Notes under the pieces: model-generated
The model's database searches: none
Seen by the model: the letters and a program-made list of their open reading frames with translations, nothing else
What the model was told of the DNA's origin: nothing
Translations under genes and position numbers: made by a program
Assembly: GCA_900545515.1 (NCBI GenBank)
Contig: UQZA01000040.1
Location: 1-20,861, forward strand
DNA: 20,861 nucleotides
Reading direction: 5' to 3'
Source of the DNA: an uncultured Eubacteriales bacterium
Lineage (GTDB): Bacteria; Bacillota; Clostridia; Oscillospirales; Oscillospiraceae
In this document: positions 7,059 through 15,400 of the stretch, one piece after another
How the letters are laid out: every line of letters begins with the position of its first letter
Numbering within the stretch: position 1 is the stretch's first letter

Positions 7059-7790
7059 TCAGCGGTTGATTTCAATCTGGAAGCTGCTGTGGCTGGCAGG
7101 ATAATAGCTTTCACTGTACTCCACCACCTGGCCGCTTTTGGTGTAGCCCAGAGAAGTAATCCATACAGTCGGCTCAAAGGGGGAGATTTTCAGGTCAACG
7201 GCAATCTCTGCAGGGGGCATGGTGACCTCCAGCCTGCGAGAGGCATGAGCCACTGCCAGCCCCCGGGCGTCCAGGGCTTCATAAAGAGACGCATCGGTAA
7301 AATCCAGCTGACTCATTTCGGGGAAAAGCTGGTGAGGTACGTACACCGTGGTGTAGACCACCGGCGCGTTTTCGTTGACGTGCTCCAAGTGCCGGACACG
7401 GGTCAGGCGGGTGACCTGAGCATTGGCATGCAATTTGAGGGCGTCTGCCACTTGACTGCTGGCCTTTTCCGTCCGGATACAGACAACCCTTGTGCGTAAA
7501 ATGCGATGATTTTTTCTGCTCTCTTCCCGGTAACCTGTGATAAAGCTGGTGGATTCATGGAGCAGCTTCGGTTCGGTCACAAATGTACCGCTGCCCTTGA
7601 TCCGTACGAGACGGCCTTCTCTGGTCAGGGTGTCCAGCGCCTGCCGCACCGTGGGGCGGCTGACCTGGAGCCGCTCTGCCAGCTCGCATTCCGTGGGAAT
7701 CTGACTGCCTACCGGATATTCCTGACTGACAATGCGTTCGCGGATATATTCTGCAATTTGCTTGTAAAGTGCCTGTGCCAAGGGAATCAT
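7059..7790 (-). CDS. GntR-family regulator, HutC/UTRA subfamily
   Basis: The product is 243 residues from the chosen start. Residues ~1-75 form the GntR winged helix: ALYKQIAEYIRERIVSQ, then GSQIPTECELAERLQVSRPT, VRQALDTLTREG and GSGTFV. The remaining ~165 residues match a UTRA effector domain, ending in VVEYSESYYPASHSSFQIE. UTRA regulators usually sense a sugar or sugar phosphate, and this one sits between a sugar kinase and the divergent manA-GH38 genes, so it most likely represses both units until its sugar ligand is present. Start choice: ATG 7790 has GAGAGG directly against it, which is too close; TTG 7781 would have better spacing; ATG 7817 lacks a binding site. Anything upstream of ~7863 is excluded because the promoter lies there. 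Confidence 0.9.
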   Translation of the reverse strand: MIPLAQALYKQIAEYIRERIVSQEYPVGSQIPTECELAERLQVSRPTVRQALDTLTREGRLVRIKGSGTFVTEPKLLHESTSFITGYREESRKNHRILRTRVVCIRTEKASSQVADALKLHANAQVTRLTRVRHLEHVNENAPVVYTTVYVPHQLFPEMSQLDFTDASLYEALDARGLAVAHASRRLEVTMPPAEIAVDLKISPFEPTVWITSLGYTKSGQVVEYSESYYPASHSSFQIEINR

Positions 7791-7869
7791 CCTCTCTGAA
7801 AATAAGGTGGAGAACATGGAGACGCCGGAGAAGCGCCCGGTTCCCGGGTTAGCTCCTTGTATCTGCTTT

Positions 7870-7898
7870 AGTATAGCATGTGCCCCGGAATATGTAAA
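7870..7898 (-). promoter_or_regulatory. promoter of the gntR-ROK operon
   Basis: On the - strand, TTTACA (7893-7898) and TATACT (7870-7875) are 17 bases apart, with TGC before the -10. It diverges from the manA promoter at 7927-7955, with the two -35 boxes only 28 bases apart. Confidence 0.8.
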
Positions 7899-7904
7899 TA
7901 CAAA
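7891..7904. promoter_or_regulatory. candidate operator for the GntR regulator
   Basis: TATGTA-AA-TACAAA is an imperfect inverted repeat (five of six positions match) covering the -35 box of the gntR promoter and close to that of manA. GntR/UTRA regulators bind such short palindromes, often in the divergent promoter region. I see no second full copy nearby, so this is only a suggestion. Confidence 0.3.
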
Positions 7905-7926
7905 ATGCAAAAAATGAACTTATATA

Positions 7927-7955
7927 TTGACTTACAGGGCGCGTTGGTGTATGCT
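7927..7955 (+). promoter_or_regulatory. promoter of the manA-GH38 operon
   Basis: TTGACT (7927-7932) and TATGCT (7950-7955) are 17 bases apart. The start point would be near 7962, giving a leader of about 37 bases before the manA start codon. Confidence 0.75.
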
Positions 7956-7998
7956 GGTTCTAAATGTAAGCGATTTGTGTGTTTGGAGAGGAGCAACC

Positions 7999-9849
7999 AT
8001 GTCTATGACCCATCCGACCTATCCATTTCAACTGTTTCCAACCATTCCACTCAGCGGTGGGAAAGGCGGAGCTGTGGGGGGATACGCCTCCATTCGGGCC
8101 GTGCTTTCCCAACGGTGCAGCGCAAAAGGAAAGACCGTCTGTGTTGTGGAGTGCTATCCAGGAGTCGATCAACAGGAGCTGCTAGAGGGACTGCGGCCCA
8201 TGGGACTGGCTTTGGAAATCCACAGCGACTGCCTGGCGCTTCCGCCGGAGGAGATGGACCGGCAAGTTGCCCAGGATTTAACGGACGATCCGGTGTTTGG
8301 CATCATGACGGCCAGGCGGCTGGAGGAGTTCTTTCCGGAGGAGAACCTGGAGAGAGCCCGCCGGCAAATCGGGGAGGTAGGTTCCGGCCTGGTCTTGGTA
8401 TATGGCGTCGGTGCGTCGCTGGTGTGTCAGGGGGATATCCTGATTCTGGCGGATATCACCCGCTGGGAAATCCAGCTGCGCTTTCGCCGTGGCATGACCA
8501 ACTGGCGCACGGCCAAGCAGAACTTGACCCAGCGGGAGAAATACAAGCAAGGGTATTTTGCGCAATGGCGCTGGGCGGACCGGGTGAAGGAGCGGCTTCT
8601 GCCTAAGCTGGATTTCTATCTGGACATGACCACAGAGGGCTCCCCGGCTATGGTATCCGGTGAAGGGTACCGCGCCGCCTTGGAGGAGGTTGTGACCCGT
8701 CCGTTTCGGATGGTGCCCTACTTTGATCCAGGGGTCTGGGGCGGGGACTGGATGAAAAACCATTTTCATCTTCCGGAAAACGGAAAGAACTATGCTTGGA
8801 GCTTCGATGGCGTACCGGAGGAAAACAGCTTGCTCCTGGACTTTGGCGGACAGAAGATTCAGACCCCTGCCCAGAATTTGGTCATGTTCTGCCCACGGAA
8901 GCTGCTGGGGGACCGGGTTTATGACCGGTTTGGAAGGGAATTTCCCATTCGCTTTGACATGCTGGATACGATGAACGGCCAGAACCTGTCTTTGCAGGTG
9001 CATCCTCTGACGGAGTATATCCAGCAGCATTTCAACATGAAGTACACGCAGGATGAAAGCTATTATCTTCTGGACGCCCAGGGGGAAGACCCCTGCGTCT
9101 TTTTGGGCCTCCGAACCGGCGTTCAACCGGAGGAGATGATGCAGGCCCTGAAAGCGGCCCAGCAGGGCGGAGCCCCCTTTCCGGCGGAGCGCTTCGTCAA
9201 CCGGATTCCTGTAAAAAAGCACGACCATGTGCTGATTCCGGCGGGAACGGTGCACTGCTCCGGGGCGAACACCATGGTGCTGGAGATCAGCGCCACGCCG
9301 TATATTTTTACATTCAAGCTGTGGGACTGGGACCGCCTGGATCTGGACGGAAGGCCACGGCCAGTCCATTTGGAGCACGGTGCAGCCAATATCCAGTGGG
9401 ATCGGGATACCCAGTGGGTTCAGGAGCATCTGGTCAATGCTGTGACGCAGGTCTACCAAAATGAAGACGGAAGCATAGAGCGCACGGGCCTCCATGAAAA
9501 GGAGCCGCTGGATACTTACCGCATCAGCACAGACCAGAAGCTACCCATTCACCGCAATGGCAGCGTCCATGTGATGAACCTGGTGGAAGGCCAGCGTGCC
9601 CTGCTTGTCAGTACGGAGGGTCGATTTGACCCCTTTGAGCTGCATTATGCAGAAACCTGCATCATTCCCGAGGCGGCGGGAGCCTATCAGGTTTGTTCGC
9701 CGGATGGGGAATGGGTCCGCATCCTCCTCGCCTGCGTGCGAGAGGAATCAAGAAAGCCTGCAAATAAAAAGTCAAGCCCCAAAATGGACTTGACCGAAAA
9801 AAATTTGCATGACAATGAAGGGAGCGCTTACCATGGCACATTCAATTAA
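7999..9849 (+). CDS. manA: class I mannose-6-phosphate isomerase, long form
   Basis: The product is 616 residues, against roughly 300-400 for ordinary bacterial ManA. It interconverts mannose-6-phosphate and fructose-6-phosphate with zinc. The catalytic cupin half holds LSLQVHP at 330-336 (zinc ligands Gln333 and His335), ESYYLLDAQGE at 353-363 (zinc ligand Glu), AGTVHCSG at 415-422 (His419), and TPYIFTFKLWDWDR at 433-446 with the conserved Asp/Arg end. The first ~230 residues (with CVVECYPGVDQQE at 48-60 and DILILADITRWEIQLRFRRG at 146-165) recall a nucleoside-kinase-like domain attached to ManA in some Firmicutes, but no Walker A loop is visible, so it is probably not an active kinase. ATG 7999 has GAGAGGAG five bases upstream. 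The last 17 bases overlap the next gene. It fits the mannoside locus. Confidence 0.92.
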   Translation: MSMTHPTYPFQLFPTIPLSGGKGGAVGGYASIRAVLSQRCSAKGKTVCVVECYPGVDQQELLEGLRPMGLALEIHSDCLALPPEEMDRQVAQDLTDDPVFGIMTARRLEEFFPEENLERARRQIGEVGSGLVLVYGVGASLVCQGDILILADITRWEIQLRFRRGMTNWRTAKQNLTQREKYKQGYFAQWRWADRVKERLLPKLDFYLDMTTEGSPAMVSGEGYRAALEEVVTRPFRMVPYFDPGVWGGDWMKNHFHLPENGKNYAWSFDGVPEENSLLLDFGGQKIQTPAQNLVMFCPRKLLGDRVYDRFGREFPIRFDMLDTMNGQNLSLQVHPLTEYIQQHFNMKYTQDESYYLLDAQGEDPCVFLGLRTGVQPEEMMQALKAAQQGGAPFPAERFVNRIPVKKHDHVLIPAGTVHCSGANTMVLEISATPYIFTFKLWDWDRLDLDGRPRPVHLEHGAANIQWDRDTQWVQEHLVNAVTQVYQNEDGSIERTGLHEKEPLDTYRISTDQKLPIHRNGSVHVMNLVEGQRALLVSTEGRFDPFELHYAETCIIPEAAGAYQVCSPDGEWVRILLACVREESRKPANKKSSPKMDLTEKNLHDNEGSAYHGTFN

Positions 9850-10621
9850 AACCGTCTATGTGATTCACCACTCTCATACCGACATCGGCTATACAGACCT
9901 GCAGGAGCGGGTCATAGACACCCAGGTAAACTACATCAAAACCGTACTTTCCATGATGGAGCAGCCAGCCAACGCCGGCTTCCGATGGAACTGCGAAACC
10001 CTGTTCTGTGTGGAGGAGTTTTGGAAATCCGCAATGGCGGAGGAGCAGGCAGCCTTTCTCAGATTGGCGGCGGAGGGAAAAATTGGCCTGTCTGCCAATT
10101 ATTTGAACTTTAACGATTTGGTGGATTGCTCTGTATACCGGGAGCGGCTGAACCGCTGGCAGCAGTGCCTGGGAGCACACGGCGCCGCCATGCGCACCGC
10201 TATGATGGCGGATATCAACGGCATTTCCATGGGCTACCGGGACGCCATGCTGGCCGAGGGCGTGGAATTCCTCTTTATGAACATTCATTGCCACCACGGC
10301 ATGTATCCGTTGTACCAGAACCAAAATGCCTTCTGGTGGGAAAACGCTGCCGGGCAGCGCCTGTTGGTATGGAACGGGGAGCATTATAATCTGGGCAATG
10401 TGCTGGGGCTGAAGGCCAACCGGTCTGTCAACTTTATGATGCAAAATCACCTGGGGAAGCAGGCCGAAGAGGAGGACTCTGTAGCGACTTTCCATAGAAA
10501 TCTGGACCAGTATTTGAGCCTGTGTGAAAAAGAGGGCTACGGGTATGATTTTATGATCACCGCAGTATCTGGCGTATTCAGCGACAACGCGCCCCGGCGC
10601 TGGAAATTTTGCATACCATAG
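9833..10621 (+). CDS. N-terminal fragment of the GH38 alpha-mannosidase
   Basis: This is the open frame before the break: 262 residues, of which the last ~8 (RRWKFCIP) are out of frame. It carries the HTDIG zinc motif (His15, Asp17), the probable nucleophile Asp127 and NIHCHHG at 150-156, but lacks the downstream metal-site segment and the whole beta-rich C-terminal part, so it is unlikely to be active by itself. Confidence 0.6.
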   Translation: MAHSIKTVYVIHHSHTDIGYTDLQERVIDTQVNYIKTVLSMMEQPANAGFRWNCETLFCVEEFWKSAMAEEQAAFLRLAAEGKIGLSANYLNFNDLVDCSVYRERLNRWQQCLGAHGAAMRTAMMADINGISMGYRDAMLAEGVEFLFMNIHCHHGMYPLYQNQNAFWWENAAGQRLLVWNGEHYNLGNVLGLKANRSVNFMMQNHLGKQAEEEDSVATFHRNLDQYLSLCEKEGYGYDFMITAVSGVFSDNAPRRWKFCIP

Positions 10622-12243
10622 AGGCGTACAACCGGCGCTATGGTCCGGATGTCCAGGTGAAAATGGTTTCCCTCCAGGAACTGTATGCAGCCATCCGTCC
10701 CAAGCTGGAGGACGCCCCGGTATATCGGGGGGACCTGAACGACTGGTGGGCCAACGGCGTTGGCAGCACGCCTTACGCCGTGAAGCATTACAAAGACGCG
10801 CAGCACCGTTATCAGCTGTGTAAGCGGCTGGATGGAGAGATTGCCAGCAAGTACCCGGACCTCTATGCTGCAGCGCAGGATAACCTGATGCTCTATGCGG
10901 AGCACACCTGGGGACACTCCTCTACCATTACCAATCCCTATGATACGATGGTGCTGAATTTGGACATGCGCAAAAACAGCTATGCCTCCAAAGCCCATGA
11001 AGCTGCATCCCGGATGTTGAACCGGATTGCGGCAGAGAAGGGGGACATTCTGCGGTATTACAGCACCAGGGGCACAGTCCGGGCGTGTCATGTCAGCGAC
11101 AGGGCGGGGCAGCGGCTGGTGGAGTTCTACATAGAAAGCCCCCATTTGGCCAGGGCGGAAGTCCGGGACGCCCATGGGCGGAAGCTGGCCTGCCAGGTCT
11201 CTCCTCATCCCCGAGGCAGGAAAATCAGCTTTGTGGACACCTTTGCTCCCCATGAAGAAGTATGCTATACCTACCGGGAGCTGCCGGAAGAAAACCAGAC
11301 GCTGAACAGCAGAAAATGCTACGTAGGTGCGGAGCGGGTTCGGGACATTGTGAATGACTATGATCCGGTGACCTACCGGCTGCCGTATGAATATGAAAAC
11401 CGCTGGTTCCATCTGTGCTACTGCCCCCATGAGGGAGTCACCGCCCTGGTGGACAAGCGCACCGGCCAAAATCTCCTGGGCTTGGGGGAAGCTCCGTTTT
11501 TTACCCCGGTATATGAAGTGACTTCCATTTCCGTGGAGGACCCTGCATGTGCCTGCCGGGAAGAGCAGGAGCGGCGGCTGGTTGGCAGAAACATCCGGGG
11601 AAAGCACGCCCGGCTGTACATTGGTCAGCTGGAAGAAGTCCGATGCCTGGAACGGGGAGAGGTATTTACCCAGCTGCAGCTTCGCTACCGCCTCCCAGGT
11701 ACGGTCCGGGCGGATGTGACGGTCAAGTTCTATGAAGCCATGCCGCGGGTGGACTTCTGCCTCCAACTGGGTAAAACCTTGTCCTCGGACATCGAAAGCG
11801 TATTTCTGCCCCTGAGTTTGCATTTGCCGGACAGCAGCTTGTATATCCGCAAGGGTGGCGAAGCCTTCCGCCCCGGTGTGGATCAGCTTCCGGGAACCTG
11901 CATGGAGTATTATATGTCGGATGAGGGCCTGGCCTACCTGTCTCCCAAGGGCAGCGCCCTGATTGCCATGCGGGATACGCCGCTCATTTACATGGGCGAG
12001 ATGAAGCACCATCCCATCCGGCTCTGTGATGGAGGGGAGAGGAACAACCACCGGCCGGTCTATTCCTGGGTCATGAACAACCTTTGGGAGACCAACTTTA
12101 AGATGGATCTGTCCGGCTTCTGTGAATATTGCTACAGCCTATGGCTCACCGACGAACAGGATCCGGAGCAGGCCATGGACGAATTGCGGGAACGCTGCTT
12201 TGATCCCTGCGTTCTGGTTGTGGGACAGGATGAAACGGAATGA
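10609..12243 (+). CDS. C-terminal fragment of the GH38 alpha-mannosidase
   Basis: This is the downstream open frame of 544 residues. It would have to start at TTG 10609, which has no ribosome binding site and falls inside the conserved helix, so separate translation is doubtful. It holds YAEHTWGHSSTITNPYD, the probable last metal ligand region, followed by a long beta-rich segment of the kind found at the C-terminus of GH38 enzymes, ending with PVYSWVMNNLWETNF. Confidence 0.55.
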   Translation: MHTIEAYNRRYGPDVQVKMVSLQELYAAIRPKLEDAPVYRGDLNDWWANGVGSTPYAVKHYKDAQHRYQLCKRLDGEIASKYPDLYAAAQDNLMLYAEHTWGHSSTITNPYDTMVLNLDMRKNSYASKAHEAASRMLNRIAAEKGDILRYYSTRGTVRACHVSDRAGQRLVEFYIESPHLARAEVRDAHGRKLACQVSPHPRGRKISFVDTFAPHEEVCYTYRELPEENQTLNSRKCYVGAERVRDIVNDYDPVTYRLPYEYENRWFHLCYCPHEGVTALVDKRTGQNLLGLGEAPFFTPVYEVTSISVEDPACACREEQERRLVGRNIRGKHARLYIGQLEEVRCLERGEVFTQLQLRYRLPGTVRADVTVKFYEAMPRVDFCLQLGKTLSSDIESVFLPLSLHLPDSSLYIRKGGEAFRPGVDQLPGTCMEYYMSDEGLAYLSPKGSALIAMRDTPLIYMGEMKHHPIRLCDGGERNNHRPVYSWVMNNLWETNFKMDLSGFCEYCYSLWLTDEQDPEQAMDELRERCFDPCVLVVGQDETE

Positions 12244-12359
12244 GAACCAGGCGGAGACCAGATAGGAAAGGGGTGCGGCGCCCAAGCTGGTTTCCCGGCC
12301 TCTAGAAAAGGGCCCGCAGCAACATGCGTTTTATATAAATCTCTGGTAGAAAAAGTTGA

Positions 12360-12404
12360 AAACAGGGGAAGAAGCCACGTTTTTTGTGGTTTCTTCCCCT
12401 GTTT
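12360..12404. terminator. bidirectional intrinsic terminator
   Basis: Arms AAACAGGGGAAGAAGCCAC (12360-12378) and GTGGTTTCTTCCCCTGTTT (12386-12404) form 19 pairs with one G-U around a seven-base loop. For the - strand it is followed by TTTTCAACTTTTT, a good U tract; for the + strand the U run is only three. It lies between the convergent mannosidase and protease genes. The rest of 12244-12469 holds nothing I recognise. Confidence 0.88.
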
Positions 12405-12469
12405 GTGTGAGACAAGGTTTACAAAGAAGCTATTTTGCAATATGCTCCACTCGCCTGAGCGGATGGGGA

Positions 12470-15400
12470 TTACACGTCCAGGATATTGACACAGTACCGG
12501 TGGAACATGGCCGCAATCTCGGAGCGCTTTTCACCATTGCGAGGCCGCACGGTGCCGTCGGGGTAACCTTCCATTAGCCCGGTGGCAGATGCCCAGCTCA
12601 TACCGTCTTCTGCCCAGCGGGAAATCTTTTCATAATCCCGGTAGACATCCTTCAAAACCACGCGGCTTGAAGCATCCATATCCAAGTACTTTTCGGTGTA
12701 CCGGTACAGCACAGCTGCCAGCTGCTCCCGGGTTACGGCGTCCATGGGACCAAATTTTCCGTTGCCGTAGCCTTCAAAAATGCCGTTTTCGGTGCACCAC
12801 AGCACGGCGTCGTAGTAGTAGGAGCCCTGCTTCAGATCCGTGTAGGGATTTTCTGTGGTATACGTGGGGGTGCCCGCCAAACGGTACAGGACGGTGGCGA
12901 TCATGGCGCGGTTTGCGGTGGCATTGGGAGCGAAGCGGGTTTCCGAGACGCCCACCATCAGATTCTGGTTGTAAACGAACTTGACATCGTCATAGAACCA
13001 GTCTCCCTTCTGGACATCCTCAAAGCGCTCTGGGAAGGGGTCTTCAGGCAAGGTGATCTTCACGGCTTCCGTGGTACCGGCAGAGGTGGCTCCATCTTCC
13101 ACCACGGACAGGATCAGGTCGGTCTCTTCCGCTTCGTCTCCAGGGGTGTAGCGGAAGACCAGATTGGCAATGACGCCGTTAATCTCATTGGCGTCGGCGT
13201 AGCCCATGCGAATCTTACCTGCGGTGCTGGTGTCATAGCGGTTGAGGACAGCGCCGGGATTCACGCTGACGAGGGCCAATGCATCGGGATCATACTCCAC
13301 ATGGAACAGGCCGTTGGTGCTCTCTGTGGCCACAATGGGGACTGTGATGGTGTGCTGATCCCGGTCCGTCTGGATGCCGGGGCTCAACTGGGACTCTGTT
13401 TCTTCTACCTGGACAGCATGCAGCGTGCCGTCTGCCTCTGGTTCAGGCTGGAGGTAAAGCGTGCTTCCCTGAGGGGGAACGGCGGCTGCAGGCGCGTTGG
13501 AGGTGGCATCCAGGATGACGGCGGGCCAGACGTCTTGGCCAAAATCACCCAGGAGTGTGCTGAGGTAGGTTTCGGAGCTCTCGTCGTAAACCAGGCGGTA
13601 AAGCGCATTGGTAGAGCCGACCCAGGCGGAGAAATACAGTGCGCCGTCTTCCCCAATGACCAGGGAGGATCTGCCGGAGAATCCGGCGGGATAGTTGATT
13701 TCCATGTCGCTGGGAATGACGGAATAGACGAAATTATAGCGGTATCCGTCCTCCAGGAACATGTTGCAGCGCCAGACGTTGCATTGATCGTCGATCAAAT
13801 AGACCACTTCGCTGTCTGTTTCTGCGTCATAGCCGTAGTAGTTCTTGTAAGTGATGTGCTCGCAACCACCGGCGGCAATGCCTGCCAGGAAGGAAACGCC
13901 GTATTTCCCCAGGCTGATGTTTGCAAATTGAGGATTCATGGGATTGGTAGGCGCAATGATGGCGTTTTCACGGATGCCATAAACTGCAGGAGTATCCTCT
14001 GTGGAGAAGTATGGGCTGTAGGCCAAATCCCAGATCCAGTAGTTCTGCTGATAGTAGTGATCCGCAGGCTCGACCAAGTCTTTGCCGTCCTGATCCAGAA
14101 GATGCATCGTGCCGTGTTCGGCATCCAGCAGGTAGAAGGTGTCAGTCTCAGGGACTCTGGTAACAGCCATAGGCGGATTCTTTAGGGTATTCCCAACGAC
14201 GTAGGGATCGCCAGTTTCCATGTTCCAGGTATAGAACTTCGGCGTACCAAGCTTGTCGCTGTCTCTGAGAATGCCGTTCACCGTGACGTTTAACTGCTTT
14301 ACGTGAACGGTGCAGGTGGCGTATACGGTGGAATCCAACACCGAAGTGGCGCGGATGGTTGTGGTACCCAGGCCAACGCCGGTGACGATGCCACGGCCGT
14401 CCACAGTTGCGATGGTTTCGTCTGCGGAGCTGTAGATCACGTTCTTATCCGTCAGATTCCACGGCAGAACCTCCGGATGGAGCTGTGCAGTCAGACCTAT
14501 GAGAACTTCCACCTCGTTTCTGGAGAAGCCAACACTGGCTACCTGGTCGGTGGGTTCTGTCCACGCACTTCCACCCTCGCCCCACTGGGGGAAGATCAAC
14601 GCCACGGCGCTCTTTGTGAAGGGGGTGGGTGGATAATAATCGGCCAGCAGACTGTTACCGGTGGCGGGGTCAATCTCATAGTAGTAAGAGTAATCATAGG
14701 AATACCCGGGAATGCGGGCAAACAGGCAAAGAATCTGATTCACGGGGTCGTATTCCATAGTGGATATGCCAGAGGATTTGGCATAGCCGGTATAAGGGGA
14801 ACCGACCAACACCGGAGAGGTCAAATTGCCGGATTCATCCAGGGTGAAGGAATAAAGGTCCAAGCGATAGCTGCCCTGAACCTCCGTACAGGTGAAGCAA
14901 TAGAAGGTACCCTTACCGTCGTTTGCCAGGGTGTTGGTATCGATACCAATGTTGCCGATTTCCGTTAACTCGCCAGTCCATTTGTTCACGGAAACCAGCA
15001 GGCCACTGCCTGTGACGCCGTATACTGTGTCAGTGGAAGCATCATAGGCCATATCCGTCAGGACATATTCCAGCTTGCGGATATAGTGGTAGCTCAGCAT
15101 ATCGTCCACAGGGACAGCATATAGCTTTCCACCCTCGTCGCAGATCAAGGCGTATTCACCCACAGCGGTAGCTGAAACGGGTGCGATATCGCTGTCGAAC
15201 CATTTGCTGCTGTTCCAGTAATAGTCTTCCTTGTGGAACGTAGACCAGGTGCGCAGATTTTCATCAAAAGCCAGTCTGGTGGGCAGAGGCTCCGGGTCGC
15301 CAACGGTTTCCCGGATCTGATATGTGGCGAAGTTGGCGGCATAGTCTGCCGTCTGAATGATGAACTTGTAGCCTGCCACGCCGTCAAGGGGCACGGAGAA

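Larger units (their letters stand above)
9833..12243 (+). pseudogene. GH38-type alpha-mannosidase, split by a one-base frameshift
   Basis: Read as one gene this encodes about 803 residues of a glycoside hydrolase family 38-like enzyme, which removes alpha-linked mannose; the long C-terminal part resembles the DUF5054-type bacterial members, though I cannot confirm this. Zinc-binding HTDIGYT is at residues 15-21 and ADING holds the likely nucleophile (Asp127). At the four-C run 10592-10595 the frame is lost: the upstream frame ends after DNAPRRWKFCIP at 10621, while adding one C would read DNAPPALEILHTIEAYNRR and join the downstream frame without a break. EHTWGHSST near 10900, a probable further metal-site His, lies after the break. 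There is no signal peptide, so an intact enzyme would act inside the cell on imported sugars. GGGAG lies eight bases before ATG 9833. True mutation, phase change and sequence error are all possible. Confidence 0.85.

Noticed and set aside
8278..9495. 405-residue open frame on the - strand opposite manA
   Set aside because: Antisense shadow of manA, whose zinc-site motifs are intact; no ribosome binding site or promoter in the right place.
10580..10621. Programmed ribosomal frameshifting as an explanation for the split mannosidase
   Set aside because: There is no slippery heptamer of the known type, no clear downstream stem or internal ribosome binding site, and GH38 enzymes are not known to use frameshifting; a base loss or sequence error is simpler.
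10537..12051. 504-residue open frame on the - strand opposite the mannosidase
   Set aside because: Antisense shadow; the sense strand continues the mannosidase once the one-base frameshift is allowed for.
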